Source: DASRAU01 sp036005805
Lineage (GTDB): Bacteria > Acidobacteriota > Polarisedimenticolia > Gp22-AA2
NCBI GenBank assembly: GCA_036005805.1
Contig: DASYQE010000367.1
Location: 1-20,212 of the forward strand
Reading direction: 5' to 3'
Length of the DNA: 20,212 bases
Part shown: positions 6,708 through 14,702 of the stretch, one piece after another
Layout: each line of letters starts with the position of its first letter
Position numbering within the stretch: the stretch's first letter is position 1
Program-made: the position numbers and the translations under genes
Notes under the pieces: generated by a model
What the model was told of the DNA's origin: nothing
The model's input: the letters and a program-made list of their open reading frames with translations, nothing else
The model's database searches: none

Positions 6708-7535
6708 TCAGCGCGACGTGCGCTGGCGGTGGGTTTCGTAGAGAAGGATGGCGGCGGCGGCGTGGACGTTGAGGGAGTCGGCGCCGGGGGACATGGGGAT
6801 CCGCACGCGATCCCGGGCGGCGGCGACGAGATCCTCGGGGAGACCGGAGCCTTCGCGGCCGAGCAGCAGCGCGACGGGGGCTTTCAGGTCGATGCGGTCG
6901 GGGGTCGGGCCCTCGCTCGACACCGCGGCGACGAGACGGAGCCCGGCCTGCTGCAGGCGCGGCAGGAGCAGCGCGGTGGTCGATTCCACCACCGGCAGGC
7001 GGAACGTGGCTCCCATGGCGGCGCGCAGGGCACGGCTCGACCATGGGTCGGCGCTTCCCTCGAGCACCGCGACTCCTTCCGCGCCGAGCGAGCGGGCCGA
7101 CCGCAGGATCGACCCGAGGTTGCCGGGATCCTGGATGCCGTGAGCCAGCAGGAGCAGGGATCGGCGGGGCGCAACCAGGTCGTCGAGCGATGTTGCGGGT
7201 CGCCCGACGACGAGCGCCACCCCCTGGTCTCCGGCCCCGGCCGCGATGCCGTCGAGGAGCGCCGGTGTCACGCGCACCACGCGCGCGCCGGTGCGGGCGA
7301 TCGCGGCGACGATGCGCTTTCCCTCGGCGTCCTGTTCGAGATCGGGAGAGAGAAGGGCGGTCTCGATCGCCACGGCCGCGTCGAGGGCCTCGAGCGCCAG
7401 GTGCCGGCCCCAGGCGATCCCCTTCTTTTCTTTGCGACGCGCCGCCGCGTCGGCGTCGAGCCGCCGGGCCTCCTTCACGATCGGATGCTGCGGCGACCGC
7501 ACCACCTCGGCCGGGCGCAGCGGGCGGGTTTTCAT
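6708..7535 (-). CDS. SpoU/TrmH-family RNA 2'-O-ribose methyltransferase
   Basis: The 275-residue protein has an N-terminal substrate-binding region (from SPQHPIVKEARRLDADAAAR, the L30e-like domain of this family) and a C-terminal SPOUT domain. The three SpoU motifs are present: DPGNLGSILRSA, LLLGREGSGLP and IPMSPGADSLNVHAAAAILL. Enzymes of this class use S-adenosylmethionine to methylate a ribose 2'-OH in rRNA or tRNA. Overall form fits the RlmB/TsnR-like rRNA branch rather than short tRNA TrmL, but the target base cannot be read from sequence. It converges on the histidine kinase with a 6-base gap and is divergent from tsaC with only 44 bases between starts. Its ATG overlaps the TGA of the run-on substrate-binding-protein frame (ATGA). 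Confidence 0.9.
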   Translation of the reverse strand: MKTRPLRPAEVVRSPQHPIVKEARRLDADAAARRKEKKGIAWGRHLALEALDAAVAIETALLSPDLEQDAEGKRIVAAIARTGARVVRVTPALLDGIAAGAGDQGVALVVGRPATSLDDLVAPRRSLLLLAHGIQDPGNLGSILRSARSLGAEGVAVLEGSADPWSSRALRAAMGATFRLPVVESTTALLLPRLQQAGLRLVAAVSSEGPTPDRIDLKAPVALLLGREGSGLPEDLVAAARDRVRIPMSPGADSLNVHAAAAILLYETHRQRTSR

Positions 7536-9772
7536 GCCCGAACCTCGCGAAGCGCTGCGCTATAGTGGCCGCGCGCGCCATGACGACGAAGATCGTCCCG
7601 ATCGATCCGGAACGCCCCGGACCGGACACGCTTCAGGCGGCCGCCGCCGTGCTGCGGGAAGGCGGACTCGTCGCCTATCCCACGGAAACCTTTTATGCGC
7701 TCGGAGCGAATGCGCTCGACGCGGCGGCCGTGGAGAAGGTGTTTTCCGCGAAGGGACGCCCGGGTGTGATGCCTTTGCCTGTCATCGTCGGCGACCTCGG
7801 CGACCTGGCCCGCGTCGCCGCGCAGGTGCCGGAGGGAGCGCAGGCGCTCATCACCGCCTTCTGGCCGGGTCCCCTCACGCTCCTCTTTCCCGCGGCGGCG
7901 CTGCCCGAGCGCCTGCTCGGTGGTGGACGGACCGTCGGTGTGCGGCTCTCGCCGCATCCCGTCGCCCGCGGCCTGGCGCGGGCGCTCGGCGGCGCCATCG
8001 TCGCCACCAGCGCCAACCAGAGCGGCCAGCCCGCGCCCGCTTCGGCGGGCGAAGCGGCCGATCAGCTCAAGGACGGCGTCGACCTGGTCCTGGACGGCGG
8101 CCGCACCCACGGAGGGTCGCCTTCCACCATCGTGGACTTGAGCGTCGATCCGCCTCATCTCGTCCGCGCCGGGCCGATCTCCGCGCTCGCCATCGAGGCC
8201 GCCCTGGGCCGAAAACTCGCCTGACGTCACAACCCGCGCGCGCCACAGCGGGCGGAAGTCGGCCCCCGCGTCGAGCGTGAATCCACGCAGCCGCGGACCC
8301 GAGGCCGAGCGGACCTGGCGGTGCCACAGCCAGGCGCACGGCAGGTCGGTGTCGAGCAGCCGCTGCAGCCGAGCGTAGATGACGATCCGGCCGGGACGAT
8401 CGGCACGCGCCGCGCCTGCCTCGATCAGCCGGTCCGCCTCCGGGTTCACGTAGCTGCCGCGGTTCAGCCCGTTCGGCGGACGGAAGGCGGAGTGGAAGCG
8501 CAGGCGGTAGATGTCCGGGTCGCCGATGTCGGTCCAGTTCGAGGTGACGATCTCGAAGCGCCCCGAGCGGAGATCGTCGTAGAAGGTCGGCCACTCGAAG
8601 GTGAAGACGTCGAGCGCGATGCCGACCTGTGCGAGATCGTCCTGAAGAACGGAGGCGATCTGCGCCGCCTGCTCGCTCTGCGGCGCCGAGTAGCGCAGGT
8701 GGAACCGCACGGCGGGGCCGGAGCCGTCGGGATCGGGGTGACCGGCGGCGTCGAGGAGACGTCCCGCCTCCCCGGGATCGTGCGGCCGGATCGGCACCGT
8801 GTCGTCGTGGGCCCAGTGCCCGGGCGGCAGAAGCGCCGTCGCCAGCCGCGCCCGTCCCGACAGGAGGTGGCGGACGATCGCGTCGCGATCCACCGCCAGG
8901 GCGATGGCGCGCCGCACGCGCGGGTCGTCGAGGGGCGGGTGCGCCAGGTTGAAGCCGAGATAGACGACGTTGCGGCCGTCGTGCGCCGCCACCTCGAAGC
9001 CGGGGGTCCGATCGAGGCGGTCGAAATGCTCGGGGGCGAGATCGTTCACGACGAGATCACCGCTGCCGCGCAGCATCTCCAGCAGCCGCGCGCTCTCGGC
9101 CGGGAGAATGCGGATGCGTACGCTCGTGAGCGGGCTTGGTCCTTCGAAGTAACCCTCGAACCGTCCGAGCAGCAGGTCCTCGTCCTTGCGAGAACGGATG
9201 AGGCGGAAGGGCCCGGTTCCCACCGGCGTCCGCGCCGCCTCGGCGCCGGTCCCCGCGCGCAGGATCGGCACCGTCAGGTTCGAGAGCAGGGGAGCGAAGG
9301 GCCGACGCAGGTGGAAGACGACCGTCGCGGCATCCGGGGCCGAGACCGACTCCACCGCCTCGAAGTCGGCGCGACGGAACGACACCACCTCGCCTTCGAG
9401 GATCGACCGGTAGGTGAAGGCGACGTCTTCGGAGGTCAGGAGTGCGCCATCGTGGAAACGCACCCCGTCGCGCAGGTGGACGACCAGGGTGCGATCATCG
9501 GGGGCTTCGGAGGAGACGGCGAGGTCGGGAGTCGTGCCGCCGTCGTCCGTGAGGCGGAAGAGCGCGTTGAAGATCAGGTCGTACACCCTCCGGCTCGCCT
9601 CGTCCGAGCCCAGGCGGGGATCGAGGCTCGCCGGGCCTCCATCCACGATCACCGTCACGCCGGTCGGGTCGGCCGGCCGGCGCGCGCAGGCGGCGAGGGT
9701 GAGTCCGGCGGCGAAGGCCGGTCCGAGGAGCACGACCCTCCTCCGCATCGCCGCGCGCCGCGCCTCCGCCAT
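7532..9772 (-). CDS. ABC transporter substrate-binding lipoprotein (SBP family 5) with run-on C-terminus
   Basis: The 746-codon frame starts at 9772 (or at an ATG eight codons later, 9748). An arginine-rich n-region and hydrophobic stretch lead to a lipobox LAAC (C29), so the product is a lipoprotein. Residues about 35-505 follow the peptide/nickel-binding SBP_5 family: GGPASLDPRLGSDEASRRVY, LVVHLRDGVRFHDGALLTSEDVAF-type region, TPVGTGPFRL, VVYLGFNLAHPPLDDPRVRRA-type region and DIYRLRFHS. Family similarity stops near residue 512, where a stop is expected. Residues 514-746 are the mirror of tsaC and look nothing like a protein domain. Removing one C from 8233-8235 would bring TGA into frame at 8227-8229. 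The functional gene is therefore probably about 8227-9772 with an indel or assembly error. No permease or ATPase genes are nearby. Confidence 0.8.
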   Translation of the reverse strand: MAEARRAAMRRRVVLLGPAFAAGLTLAACARRPADPTGVTVIVDGGPASLDPRLGSDEASRRVYDLIFNALFRLTDDGGTTPDLAVSSEAPDDRTLVVHLRDGVRFHDGALLTSEDVAFTYRSILEGEVVSFRRADFEAVESVSAPDAATVVFHLRRPFAPLLSNLTVPILRAGTGAEAARTPVGTGPFRLIRSRKDEDLLLGRFEGYFEGPSPLTSVRIRILPAESARLLEMLRGSGDLVVNDLAPEHFDRLDRTPGFEVAAHDGRNVVYLGFNLAHPPLDDPRVRRAIALAVDRDAIVRHLLSGRARLATALLPPGHWAHDDTVPIRPHDPGEAGRLLDAAGHPDPDGSGPAVRFHLRYSAPQSEQAAQIASVLQDDLAQVGIALDVFTFEWPTFYDDLRSGRFEIVTSNWTDIGDPDIYRLRFHSAFRPPNGLNRGSYVNPEADRLIEAGAARADRPGRIVIYARLQRLLDTDLPCAWLWHRQVRSASGPRLRGFTLDAGADFRPLWRARVVTSGEFSAQGGLDGERGDRPGADEMRRIDAQVHDGGRRPSVGAAAVQDQVDAVLELIGRFARRSGRGLAALVGAGGDDGAAERPRQAAGDGMRREPHTDGPSTTEQALGQRRRGKEEREGTRPEGGDERLRSLRHLRGDAGQVAEVADDDRQRHHTRASLRGKHLLHGRRVERIRSERIKGFRGIGDESAFPQHGGGRLKRVRSGAFRIDRDDLRRHGARGHYSAALREVRA
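7559..7566. promoter_or_regulatory. Shared palindromic -10 element between divergent trmH-like gene and tsaC
   Basis: The 44-base gap between the two divergent starts holds a single AT-rich patch, GCTATAGT. Because CTATAG is its own reverse complement, it offers a -10 hexamer on both strands: TATAGT at 7561-7566 rightward and TATAGC at 7564-7559 leftward. Starts predicted about 7 bases downstream would leave very short leaders (roughly 7 bases for tsaC and 17 for the methyltransferase). No convincing -35 was found on either side. Confidence 0.35.
7580..8224 (+). CDS. tsaC: L-threonylcarbamoyladenylate synthase (TsaC/YrdC family)
   Basis: The 214-residue protein is a single YrdC domain. Visible motifs are YPTETFYALGANA, the K58-G-R-P nucleotide/threonine-binding loop, FWPGPLTLLFP, VGVRLSPHPVA, ATSANQSGQPAP and PSTIVDLS. 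TsaC makes threonylcarbamoyl-AMP from threonine, bicarbonate and ATP, the first step of t6A37 modification of ANN-decoding tRNAs. Length fits the short TsaC form without the extra Sua5 domain. The frame is open for about 500 bases upstream, but homology starts just after the ATG at 7580, which lies 14 bases after a TATAGT element. It ends 2 bases before the stop that the convergent substrate-binding-protein gene would use after a one-base frame correction, and lies wholly antisense to that gene's run-on frame. Confidence 0.92.
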   Translation: MTTKIVPIDPERPGPDTLQAAAAVLREGGLVAYPTETFYALGANALDAAAVEKVFSAKGRPGVMPLPVIVGDLGDLARVAAQVPEGAQALITAFWPGPLTLLFPAAALPERLLGGGRTVGVRLSPHPVARGLARALGGAIVATSANQSGQPAPASAGEAADQLKDGVDLVLDGGRTHGGSPSTIVDLSVDPPHLVRAGPISALAIEAALGRKLA

Positions 9773-9817
9773 CGCGCGCGCATCTTAATCGATGCCCGAA
9801 CCGCCGGTGGCGGCCCG

Positions 9818-9836
9818 GGGGACGTTCCCCTATACT
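9818..9836 (+). promoter_or_regulatory. -10 element TATACT with adjoining GGGGA-N3-TCCCC dyad
   Basis: TATACT (9831-9836) is a 5-of-6 match to the sigma-70 -10 hexamer, 10 bases before the ATG at 9847. No good -35 is seen (TGGCGG at 9808-9813). A perfect dyad GGGGA-CGT-TCCCC (9818-9830) abuts the -10 and lies in the spacer, where a bound repressor would block polymerase. It would drive the three-gene envelope operon. Confidence 0.4.
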
Positions 9837-9846
9837 TCACGCCCGC

Positions 9847-12141
9847 ATGAAGGACCCCTCGACCCTCCGTTTCCCAGGCCGCTTGCTGATGCTCGTTCTG
9901 ATGGCAGCCGCCCTCCCGGTGATGGTGTCTCCGGCCCGGGCCGCCGACGCGAAAGCCCCGTTCGAGCGGGTGATCATCCTCGGCTTCGACGGGGCGGACG
10001 CCAAGCTGGTGAGCCAGTACATGGAGGAGGGGCGGCTCCCGAACCTCTCGAAGCTGCGCGCCCAGGGCTTCTATTCGCCCCTGCGCCCCACCAATCCGCC
10101 GCAGACGCCGGTGTCGTGGTCGACCTTCGCGACGGGACTGAACCCCGGGCGCACCGAGATCTTCGACTTCCTCAAGCGCATCGAAGGAACCTACATCCCC
10201 GATTTCGCGATGGTGAAGGAGGGGAAGAAGCCGCTGCTTTTCGGCCCGCGCAATCCGCCCATCCTCGGGACGGCCGCGGGCGTCGCCGTCGCGATCCTGG
10301 CCGCCATCGTCCTGGCGCAGCTGCGACAGCGGGGGCTGCGTCTCGCCGGGCTGTCATTGCTCCTCGGGGCGCTCGCCGGCGCCGGCATGGCGATTCTCGC
10401 GACCCGCTGGCTGCCGGATGCGGTTCCCGATGCGACCAACGGCCGCAAGGGCACTCCGTTCTGGACGGTGGCCGCCGCGGCCGGGATCCCGAGCCGGGTC
10501 ATCCACGTCCCGGCGAACTTCCCGGCGGAAAGTCACGACCACCTCGAGCTGCTCTCGGGGCTCGGGGTCCCGGACATGCTCGGACGCATCGGCTCGCCGT
10601 CCCTGTTCACATCCGATGCGGCGCTCTCGATGCCCGACAACCAGTTCAGCATCGAAATCATCTCGCTCCCGGGGCGCCGGGGGCGCATCGAGACGGCCCT
10701 CGTCGGCCCGCCGAACAAGCCGTTCTGGAACTATCCCAGGGACGAGGCGACCGCCAGCCTGAAGGGGGACGAGAAGCGGGTGGCGCGGGAGAAGTTCGAG
10801 GCGCAGCTCGCGCAACGGGGAATCCGCAAGCGTCTGGACGTTCCCTTCGTCCTCGAGGCGACGGACCAGGACCTGACGATCGATCTCGAGGGACAGCGGC
10901 AGACGCTGAAAGTCGGTGCGTGGAGCGACTGGTTCGAAGTCCGGATCCCGGTCAACCCGCTGGTCGATCGCGTCGCCGGCCTGCGCGGGCTCGCGCGCTT
11001 CAAGCTCCTGGCCCTCGATCCCGAAATCAAGCTCTACATGAGCCCCCTCAATTTCCACCCGCTGTGCCAGCCGATCCCCTTCGCGACCCCGGCCTCGCTC
11101 GCGCCCGACCTCCTCAAAGAGGTGGGATTGTTCAAGACGCTGGGCTGGCCGATCGACACCTGGTCGCTGCCGTCGGGCATGACCGACGAGAAGCACTTCC
11201 TCGAAGACCTCGACTTCACCGTCGCGACCGAGGTGAAGATGCTCGACGCGGCGCTCGCGCGGGCGGACGCGCGCCTGTACGTGCAGGTCTTCGACTTCAC
11301 GGACCGCGTCGGCCACCTGTTGTGGCGCCTGCACGATCCGGGACATCCGGTCTATGACGCCACCCTGGCGTCGCAGTACGCCGGCGAGATTCCGAAGGCC
11401 TACGAGCGGATGGACGCGATCGTCGGGCGCGCCATGGCGAAGCTCGACGGGAAGACCGCGCTCCTGGTCTGCTCCGATCACGGCTTCGCCTCGTTCCGGC
11501 GCGGCATCAACTACAACACCTGGCTCTGGAAGAACGGTCTCATGTCGCTCAAGGGCGTGGGGACCGGCCCGGAGGCCGGCGGGAAGACCCTCGAGGACCT
11601 GTTCGACAAGAAGGAGCTCGGCAGCTTCTTCAAGAACGTCGACTGGCCGCGCACCAGGGCGTACGCCATCGGGCTCGGCAACATCTACGTGAACCTCCTC
11701 GGCCGCGAGCCGAACGGCAGCGTCGCCCCGGGCCGCGAGTACGACGAGGTCCGCGCCGCCATCGTGAAGGGCCTCGAGACGTTCGTGGACGACAAGACCG
11801 GCGAGAAGCCGGTGGTCAAGGTCTATACGCGCGAGGAGATGTACTCCGGCTTCGACCCGCGCATCATGCCCGACCTGCGCGCCGCCAACAGCGAACACTA
11901 CCGGGTCGGCTGGCAGGGGACGCTCGGCGAGATCTCCAACGACATCCTCGAGGACAACCGCAAGGCCTGGTCGGGGGATCACTGCTCGAACGATCCGTCG
12001 CTCGTGCCGGGTATTTTCTTTTCGAGCTTTCCGCTGAAGCAGGACGCCGCGCCGTTTATCGGCGATCTGTTCCCGACGACGCTGGCGCTGCTCGGCGTCC
12101 CGCCGGTTGCCGGGATCGACGGACGCAGCCTCCTCCCCTGA
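9847..12141 (+). CDS. Alkaline-phosphatase-superfamily phosphodiesterase with internal membrane hairpin
   Basis: The 764-residue protein has a signal peptide (residues 1-33, ending ARAAD) and a type I phosphodiesterase/nucleotide-pyrophosphatase-like fold. The predicted two-metal site is complete: D48 in ILGFDGAD, nucleophile T87 in QTPVSWSTFATG (aligning with the Thr of NPP enzymes), D486 and H490 in TDRVGH, D544-H545 in CSDHGF, and H712 in GDHC. It should cleave a phospho-ester outside the cytoplasm; the substrate is unknown. Unusually, two hydrophobic segments (about residues 138-160 and 163-184) interrupt the catalytic domain, and residues about 185-460 form a long insertion before the second metal half. 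The stop overlaps the envC ATG by one base (TGATG), so it is co-translated with a cell-wall hydrolysis activator. Lipid-linked or cell-wall precursor phosphates are plausible substrates, by inference only. Confidence 0.85.
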   Translation: MKDPSTLRFPGRLLMLVLMAAALPVMVSPARAADAKAPFERVIILGFDGADAKLVSQYMEEGRLPNLSKLRAQGFYSPLRPTNPPQTPVSWSTFATGLNPGRTEIFDFLKRIEGTYIPDFAMVKEGKKPLLFGPRNPPILGTAAGVAVAILAAIVLAQLRQRGLRLAGLSLLLGALAGAGMAILATRWLPDAVPDATNGRKGTPFWTVAAAAGIPSRVIHVPANFPAESHDHLELLSGLGVPDMLGRIGSPSLFTSDAALSMPDNQFSIEIISLPGRRGRIETALVGPPNKPFWNYPRDEATASLKGDEKRVAREKFEAQLAQRGIRKRLDVPFVLEATDQDLTIDLEGQRQTLKVGAWSDWFEVRIPVNPLVDRVAGLRGLARFKLLALDPEIKLYMSPLNFHPLCQPIPFATPASLAPDLLKEVGLFKTLGWPIDTWSLPSGMTDEKHFLEDLDFTVATEVKMLDAALARADARLYVQVFDFTDRVGHLLWRLHDPGHPVYDATLASQYAGEIPKAYERMDAIVGRAMAKLDGKTALLVCSDHGFASFRRGINYNTWLWKNGLMSLKGVGTGPEAGGKTLEDLFDKKELGSFFKNVDWPRTRAYAIGLGNIYVNLLGREPNGSVAPGREYDEVRAAIVKGLETFVDDKTGEKPVVKVYTREEMYSGFDPRIMPDLRAANSEHYRVGWQGTLGEISNDILEDNRKAWSGDHCSNDPSLVPGIFFSSFPLKQDAAPFIGDLFPTTLALLGVPPVAGIDGRSLLP

Positions 12142-13376
12142 TGCGGGTGACGCCGGCGGCCCGCGTCGCGGTCCTGTTCTGCGCGTCGTGTGCCGCCGGA
12201 ACGCTCGCTTCCGGAGGCGCCCGCGCCGCCGATCCACCCGAGGCGCAGGGCGAGGCGTCCCGAGGCGAAGCGCCCGCGGACCCCGCCGAAGCGAAACGCC
12301 TCAAGGAGCTCCAGGACAAGATCGAGGCGCTGCGGGCGCGCCTCGTCGCGGCCGAAGCCCAGGCGGGGACGCTGCTCGACGATCTCGACGAGATGGGGCT
12401 GCGGCAGGCGCTTCTGACGCGCGAGTCGGAGATGCTGCACCGCGAGATTGCCGCCGCGGGGGAGGCGGTGATCCGGGCGCGCCGCGAGGCCGCCGCGGAG
12501 CAGGAGCGCGTCGGCCGGGCCGAGCGCGACCTGCGCGAATGGATCGTCGAGATGTACAAGACCGGCACGCCGCCGAGCCTCGGGCTGCTCCTTCTCGCCG
12601 GCAGTCCCTCCGAGCTGGCGACGGCCGAACGCAGCGCCGAGGCGCTCGCCGCGACCGAGAGCCGCCGCGTCGAGACGCTGCGGGCCGAGCGTGTCCGCCT
12701 CGAGGCGGCCGTGGCCGAGCGGCAGAAACAGGAGGAGCGGCTGGTGTCGCTCCAGGGGGAGCTCGACGGCAAGCGCCAGGACCTGGTCGCCGCCCAGGCG
12801 TCGAAGGGGAAGCTCCTCCAGGACATCCGGACCCGCCAGGGGAGCGAGGAGCAGGCGCTCCAGGGCATGGTTCAGATGGAGCGGGACCTCACCGCGCTCC
12901 TCGGCCGGGTGGGGGACGAGACGAGCCCTTCCCGCGGCATGGAGAACTTCCGGGGGCTCCTGGGCTGGCCCGCGACCGGACCCGTGGCGATCCCCTTCGG
13001 GAACGTCCGGCACCCCAAGTTCCACACCCAGGTGCCGCACCAGGGGCTGGAGATCGCCTGCGACCCCGGCACAGAGGTCCGGGCCCTTTTCGAAGGAAAG
13101 GTGGTTTTCTCGGACTGGCTCAGGGGATATGGAGAAATGATTGTCATCGACCACGGCGGCGAGTATCTTTCGGTCTACGGCCAGCTGGGGGAACGGCTGG
13201 CCGCCGCGGGTCAGGAGGTCCGGCGGGACGATGTGATCGCCCGGTCGGGACCCGAAGGCCCCTGGGGGATGACAGGTTTGTATCTGGAAATCCGGCGCCA
13301 CGGGGAGCCGCTCGACCCCCTCCCGTGGCTCCGCCAGAGCGGGCGCCGGAGTTCCGTGACGGAGAAGAAAAAATGA
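12141..13376 (+). CDS. envC: EnvC-like murein hydrolase activator (degenerate M23/LytM)
   Basis: The 411-residue protein has a signal peptide (about 1-29), a long coiled coil (about 45-275 with one break near 135-165) and a C-terminal LytM domain (about 285-400). The LytM domain closely follows E. coli EnvC: EGKVVFSDWLRGYGEMIVID, SVYGQLG and LYLEIRRHGEPLDPLPWL. As in EnvC, metal ligands are lost: HxxxD is H300-QGL-E304, the second His position is YGQL rather than YAHL, and HxH is LYL. EnvC does not cut peptidoglycan; it activates amidases (AmiA/AmiB in E. coli) at the septum, recruited by FtsEX through its coiled coil. The start overlaps the upstream stop by one base and its own stop overlaps the next ATG (ATGA). 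No ftsEX genes are in the window. Confidence 0.9.
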   Translation: MRVTPAARVAVLFCASCAAGTLASGGARAADPPEAQGEASRGEAPADPAEAKRLKELQDKIEALRARLVAAEAQAGTLLDDLDEMGLRQALLTRESEMLHREIAAAGEAVIRARREAAAEQERVGRAERDLREWIVEMYKTGTPPSLGLLLLAGSPSELATAERSAEALAATESRRVETLRAERVRLEAAVAERQKQEERLVSLQGELDGKRQDLVAAQASKGKLLQDIRTRQGSEEQALQGMVQMERDLTALLGRVGDETSPSRGMENFRGLLGWPATGPVAIPFGNVRHPKFHTQVPHQGLEIACDPGTEVRALFEGKVVFSDWLRGYGEMIVIDHGGEYLSVYGQLGERLAAAGQEVRRDDVIARSGPEGPWGMTGLYLEIRRHGEPLDPLPWLRQSGRRSSVTEKKK

Positions 13377-14674
13377 CGTTGTCGCTCGATCGCAAAGTGC
13401 TCGTGGTGATCTCCGCTCTCGTGGTCGTCCTGACCCTGGCGGGCGGACTGGCCGGCAAGACCTCCGCGGTCGAAGGCACCTACGACTACCTCAAGGTCTT
13501 CAACGAGGTCCTGTACCTGTCGGTCAACAACTATGTCGAGCCGACGCAGATCGAAGCCCTGATGGACGGCGCCTACCGCGGCATGCTCGAGACCCTCGAT
13601 CCCGGCAACGAGTACCTCGACGCCCGTGAGTACGCGCGCGCCTCGAAGGGCGATGCCGCCGGCACCGCCGACATCGGCCTGCGGGTCTCGAAGCGGCACG
13701 GCTACATCGTCATCGTGTCGGCGCTCCCGGGAAGCCCGGCCGCCGCGGCCGGGTTGAAGACCGGCGACGCCATCCTGACCATCGACACCAAGCCGACACG
13801 GCTCATGGGTGTGTGGCAGGCCGAGCAGGCGCTGCGCGGCAAGCCCGGCACGAAGGTGACGCTCGGCCTGAGCCCGTCGGAAGGCGGAGATCGCAAGGAG
13901 CAGGCGCTCGAGCGCAAGGTCATCGCGATCCCCGCTCCGGCCGGCAAGATCGCCGAGACCGGTGTCGGGACGGTCCGCATCCTCGGCCTGCGCGATGGGG
14001 ATGCGCGCCGGGTCGACCAGGCGATCGCGGGACTGCGCGAGCAGGGGATGAAGCGGCTCCTCCTCGATCTGCGCGGCTGCACCTCGACCTCCCTGGCAGA
14101 GGCGATCGGGGTCGCCAGCCTCTTCATGAAGGACGGGGTCGTGGTGACGGTCGCCGACCGGCATGACGGCGACAAGGCCTACCGCACCGACGGGCGCAAG
14201 CGCTCCTGGAGTGGCCCGATGGTCGTCCTCGTGGACGAGGGAACGAGCCGCTCGTGCGAGGTGGTGACCGCGGCGCTGCGGGACGGGCTCGGAACGCCCG
14301 TCGTCGGCGAGCGCACCTGGGGCGCGGGGACGGTGTCGAGCCTGCTTCCGCTTCCGAACGGAGACGGCCTGTTCCTCGCCACCGGCCTGATGCAGTCGCC
14401 GGCCGGCAAGGAATGGAACGCCAAGGGGCTCGATCCGGATCTCGCCATCCCGTCGGACACCGAGGACGGCAAGGACACGCAGAGGCAGAAGGCCATCGAT
14501 TACCTGAAGGGCGTCACCCGGCAGGACGCCGCCGCCGAGCTGCGCCTCACCCCCGGGATCCCGGTCGCGGGACTTCATCCCGGCGCCGAACGGAAGCCCC
14601 GCGCGCGCTCGAACGACGGCCGGACCTACCTCGCGGAAGAGCAGGTCCCGACCCCCGTTCGCGAAGCCGCCTGA
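13373..14674 (+). CDS. S41 (CtpA/Tsp-like) PDZ protein lacking the catalytic Ser-Lys pair
   Basis: The 433-residue protein has an N-terminal membrane anchor or signal (about 7-28), the helical lead typical of carboxy-terminal proteases (NEVLYLSVNNYVEP, GMLETLDPGNEYLD), a PDZ domain (about 100-165) and an S41 fold (about 195-375). The active-site segment aligns without gaps: family GSASASE reads GTSRSCE, placing R293 at the catalytic Ser, and family FGKG, 25 residues on, reads WGAG, placing A318 at the catalytic Lys. The Gln usually following is also lost (V-S). Surrounding structure (VVGERT, LLPLPNG, GLDPDL) is intact, so this is a maintained pseudoprotease rather than a decaying gene. Translationally coupled to envC (ATGA), it probably binds substrates or partners through PDZ in septal cell-wall hydrolysis control. 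Confidence 0.88.
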   Translation: MTLSLDRKVLVVISALVVVLTLAGGLAGKTSAVEGTYDYLKVFNEVLYLSVNNYVEPTQIEALMDGAYRGMLETLDPGNEYLDAREYARASKGDAAGTADIGLRVSKRHGYIVIVSALPGSPAAAAGLKTGDAILTIDTKPTRLMGVWQAEQALRGKPGTKVTLGLSPSEGGDRKEQALERKVIAIPAPAGKIAETGVGTVRILGLRDGDARRVDQAIAGLREQGMKRLLLDLRGCTSTSLAEAIGVASLFMKDGVVVTVADRHDGDKAYRTDGRKRSWSGPMVVLVDEGTSRSCEVVTAALRDGLGTPVVGERTWGAGTVSSLLPLPNGDGLFLATGLMQSPAGKEWNAKGLDPDLAIPSDTEDGKDTQRQKAIDYLKGVTRQDAAAELRLTPGIPVAGLHPGAERKPRARSNDGRTYLAEEQVPTPVREAA

Positions 14675-14702
14675 ACCTGTTCCCGGCAGCCGTTTCGAGG
14701 CC

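Noticed and set aside
7043..7579. Extending tsaC upstream to the first ATG of its open frame at 7043.
   Set aside because: The extension is antisense to the methyltransferase gene, is Arg/Pro/Gly-rich with no family similarity, and the YrdC fold begins just after 7580.
12141..13376. Treating loss of metal ligands in the LytM domain as a novel pseudoenzyme.
   Set aside because: The same residues are missing in classical EnvC, which acts as an amidase activator, so the loss is the family norm.
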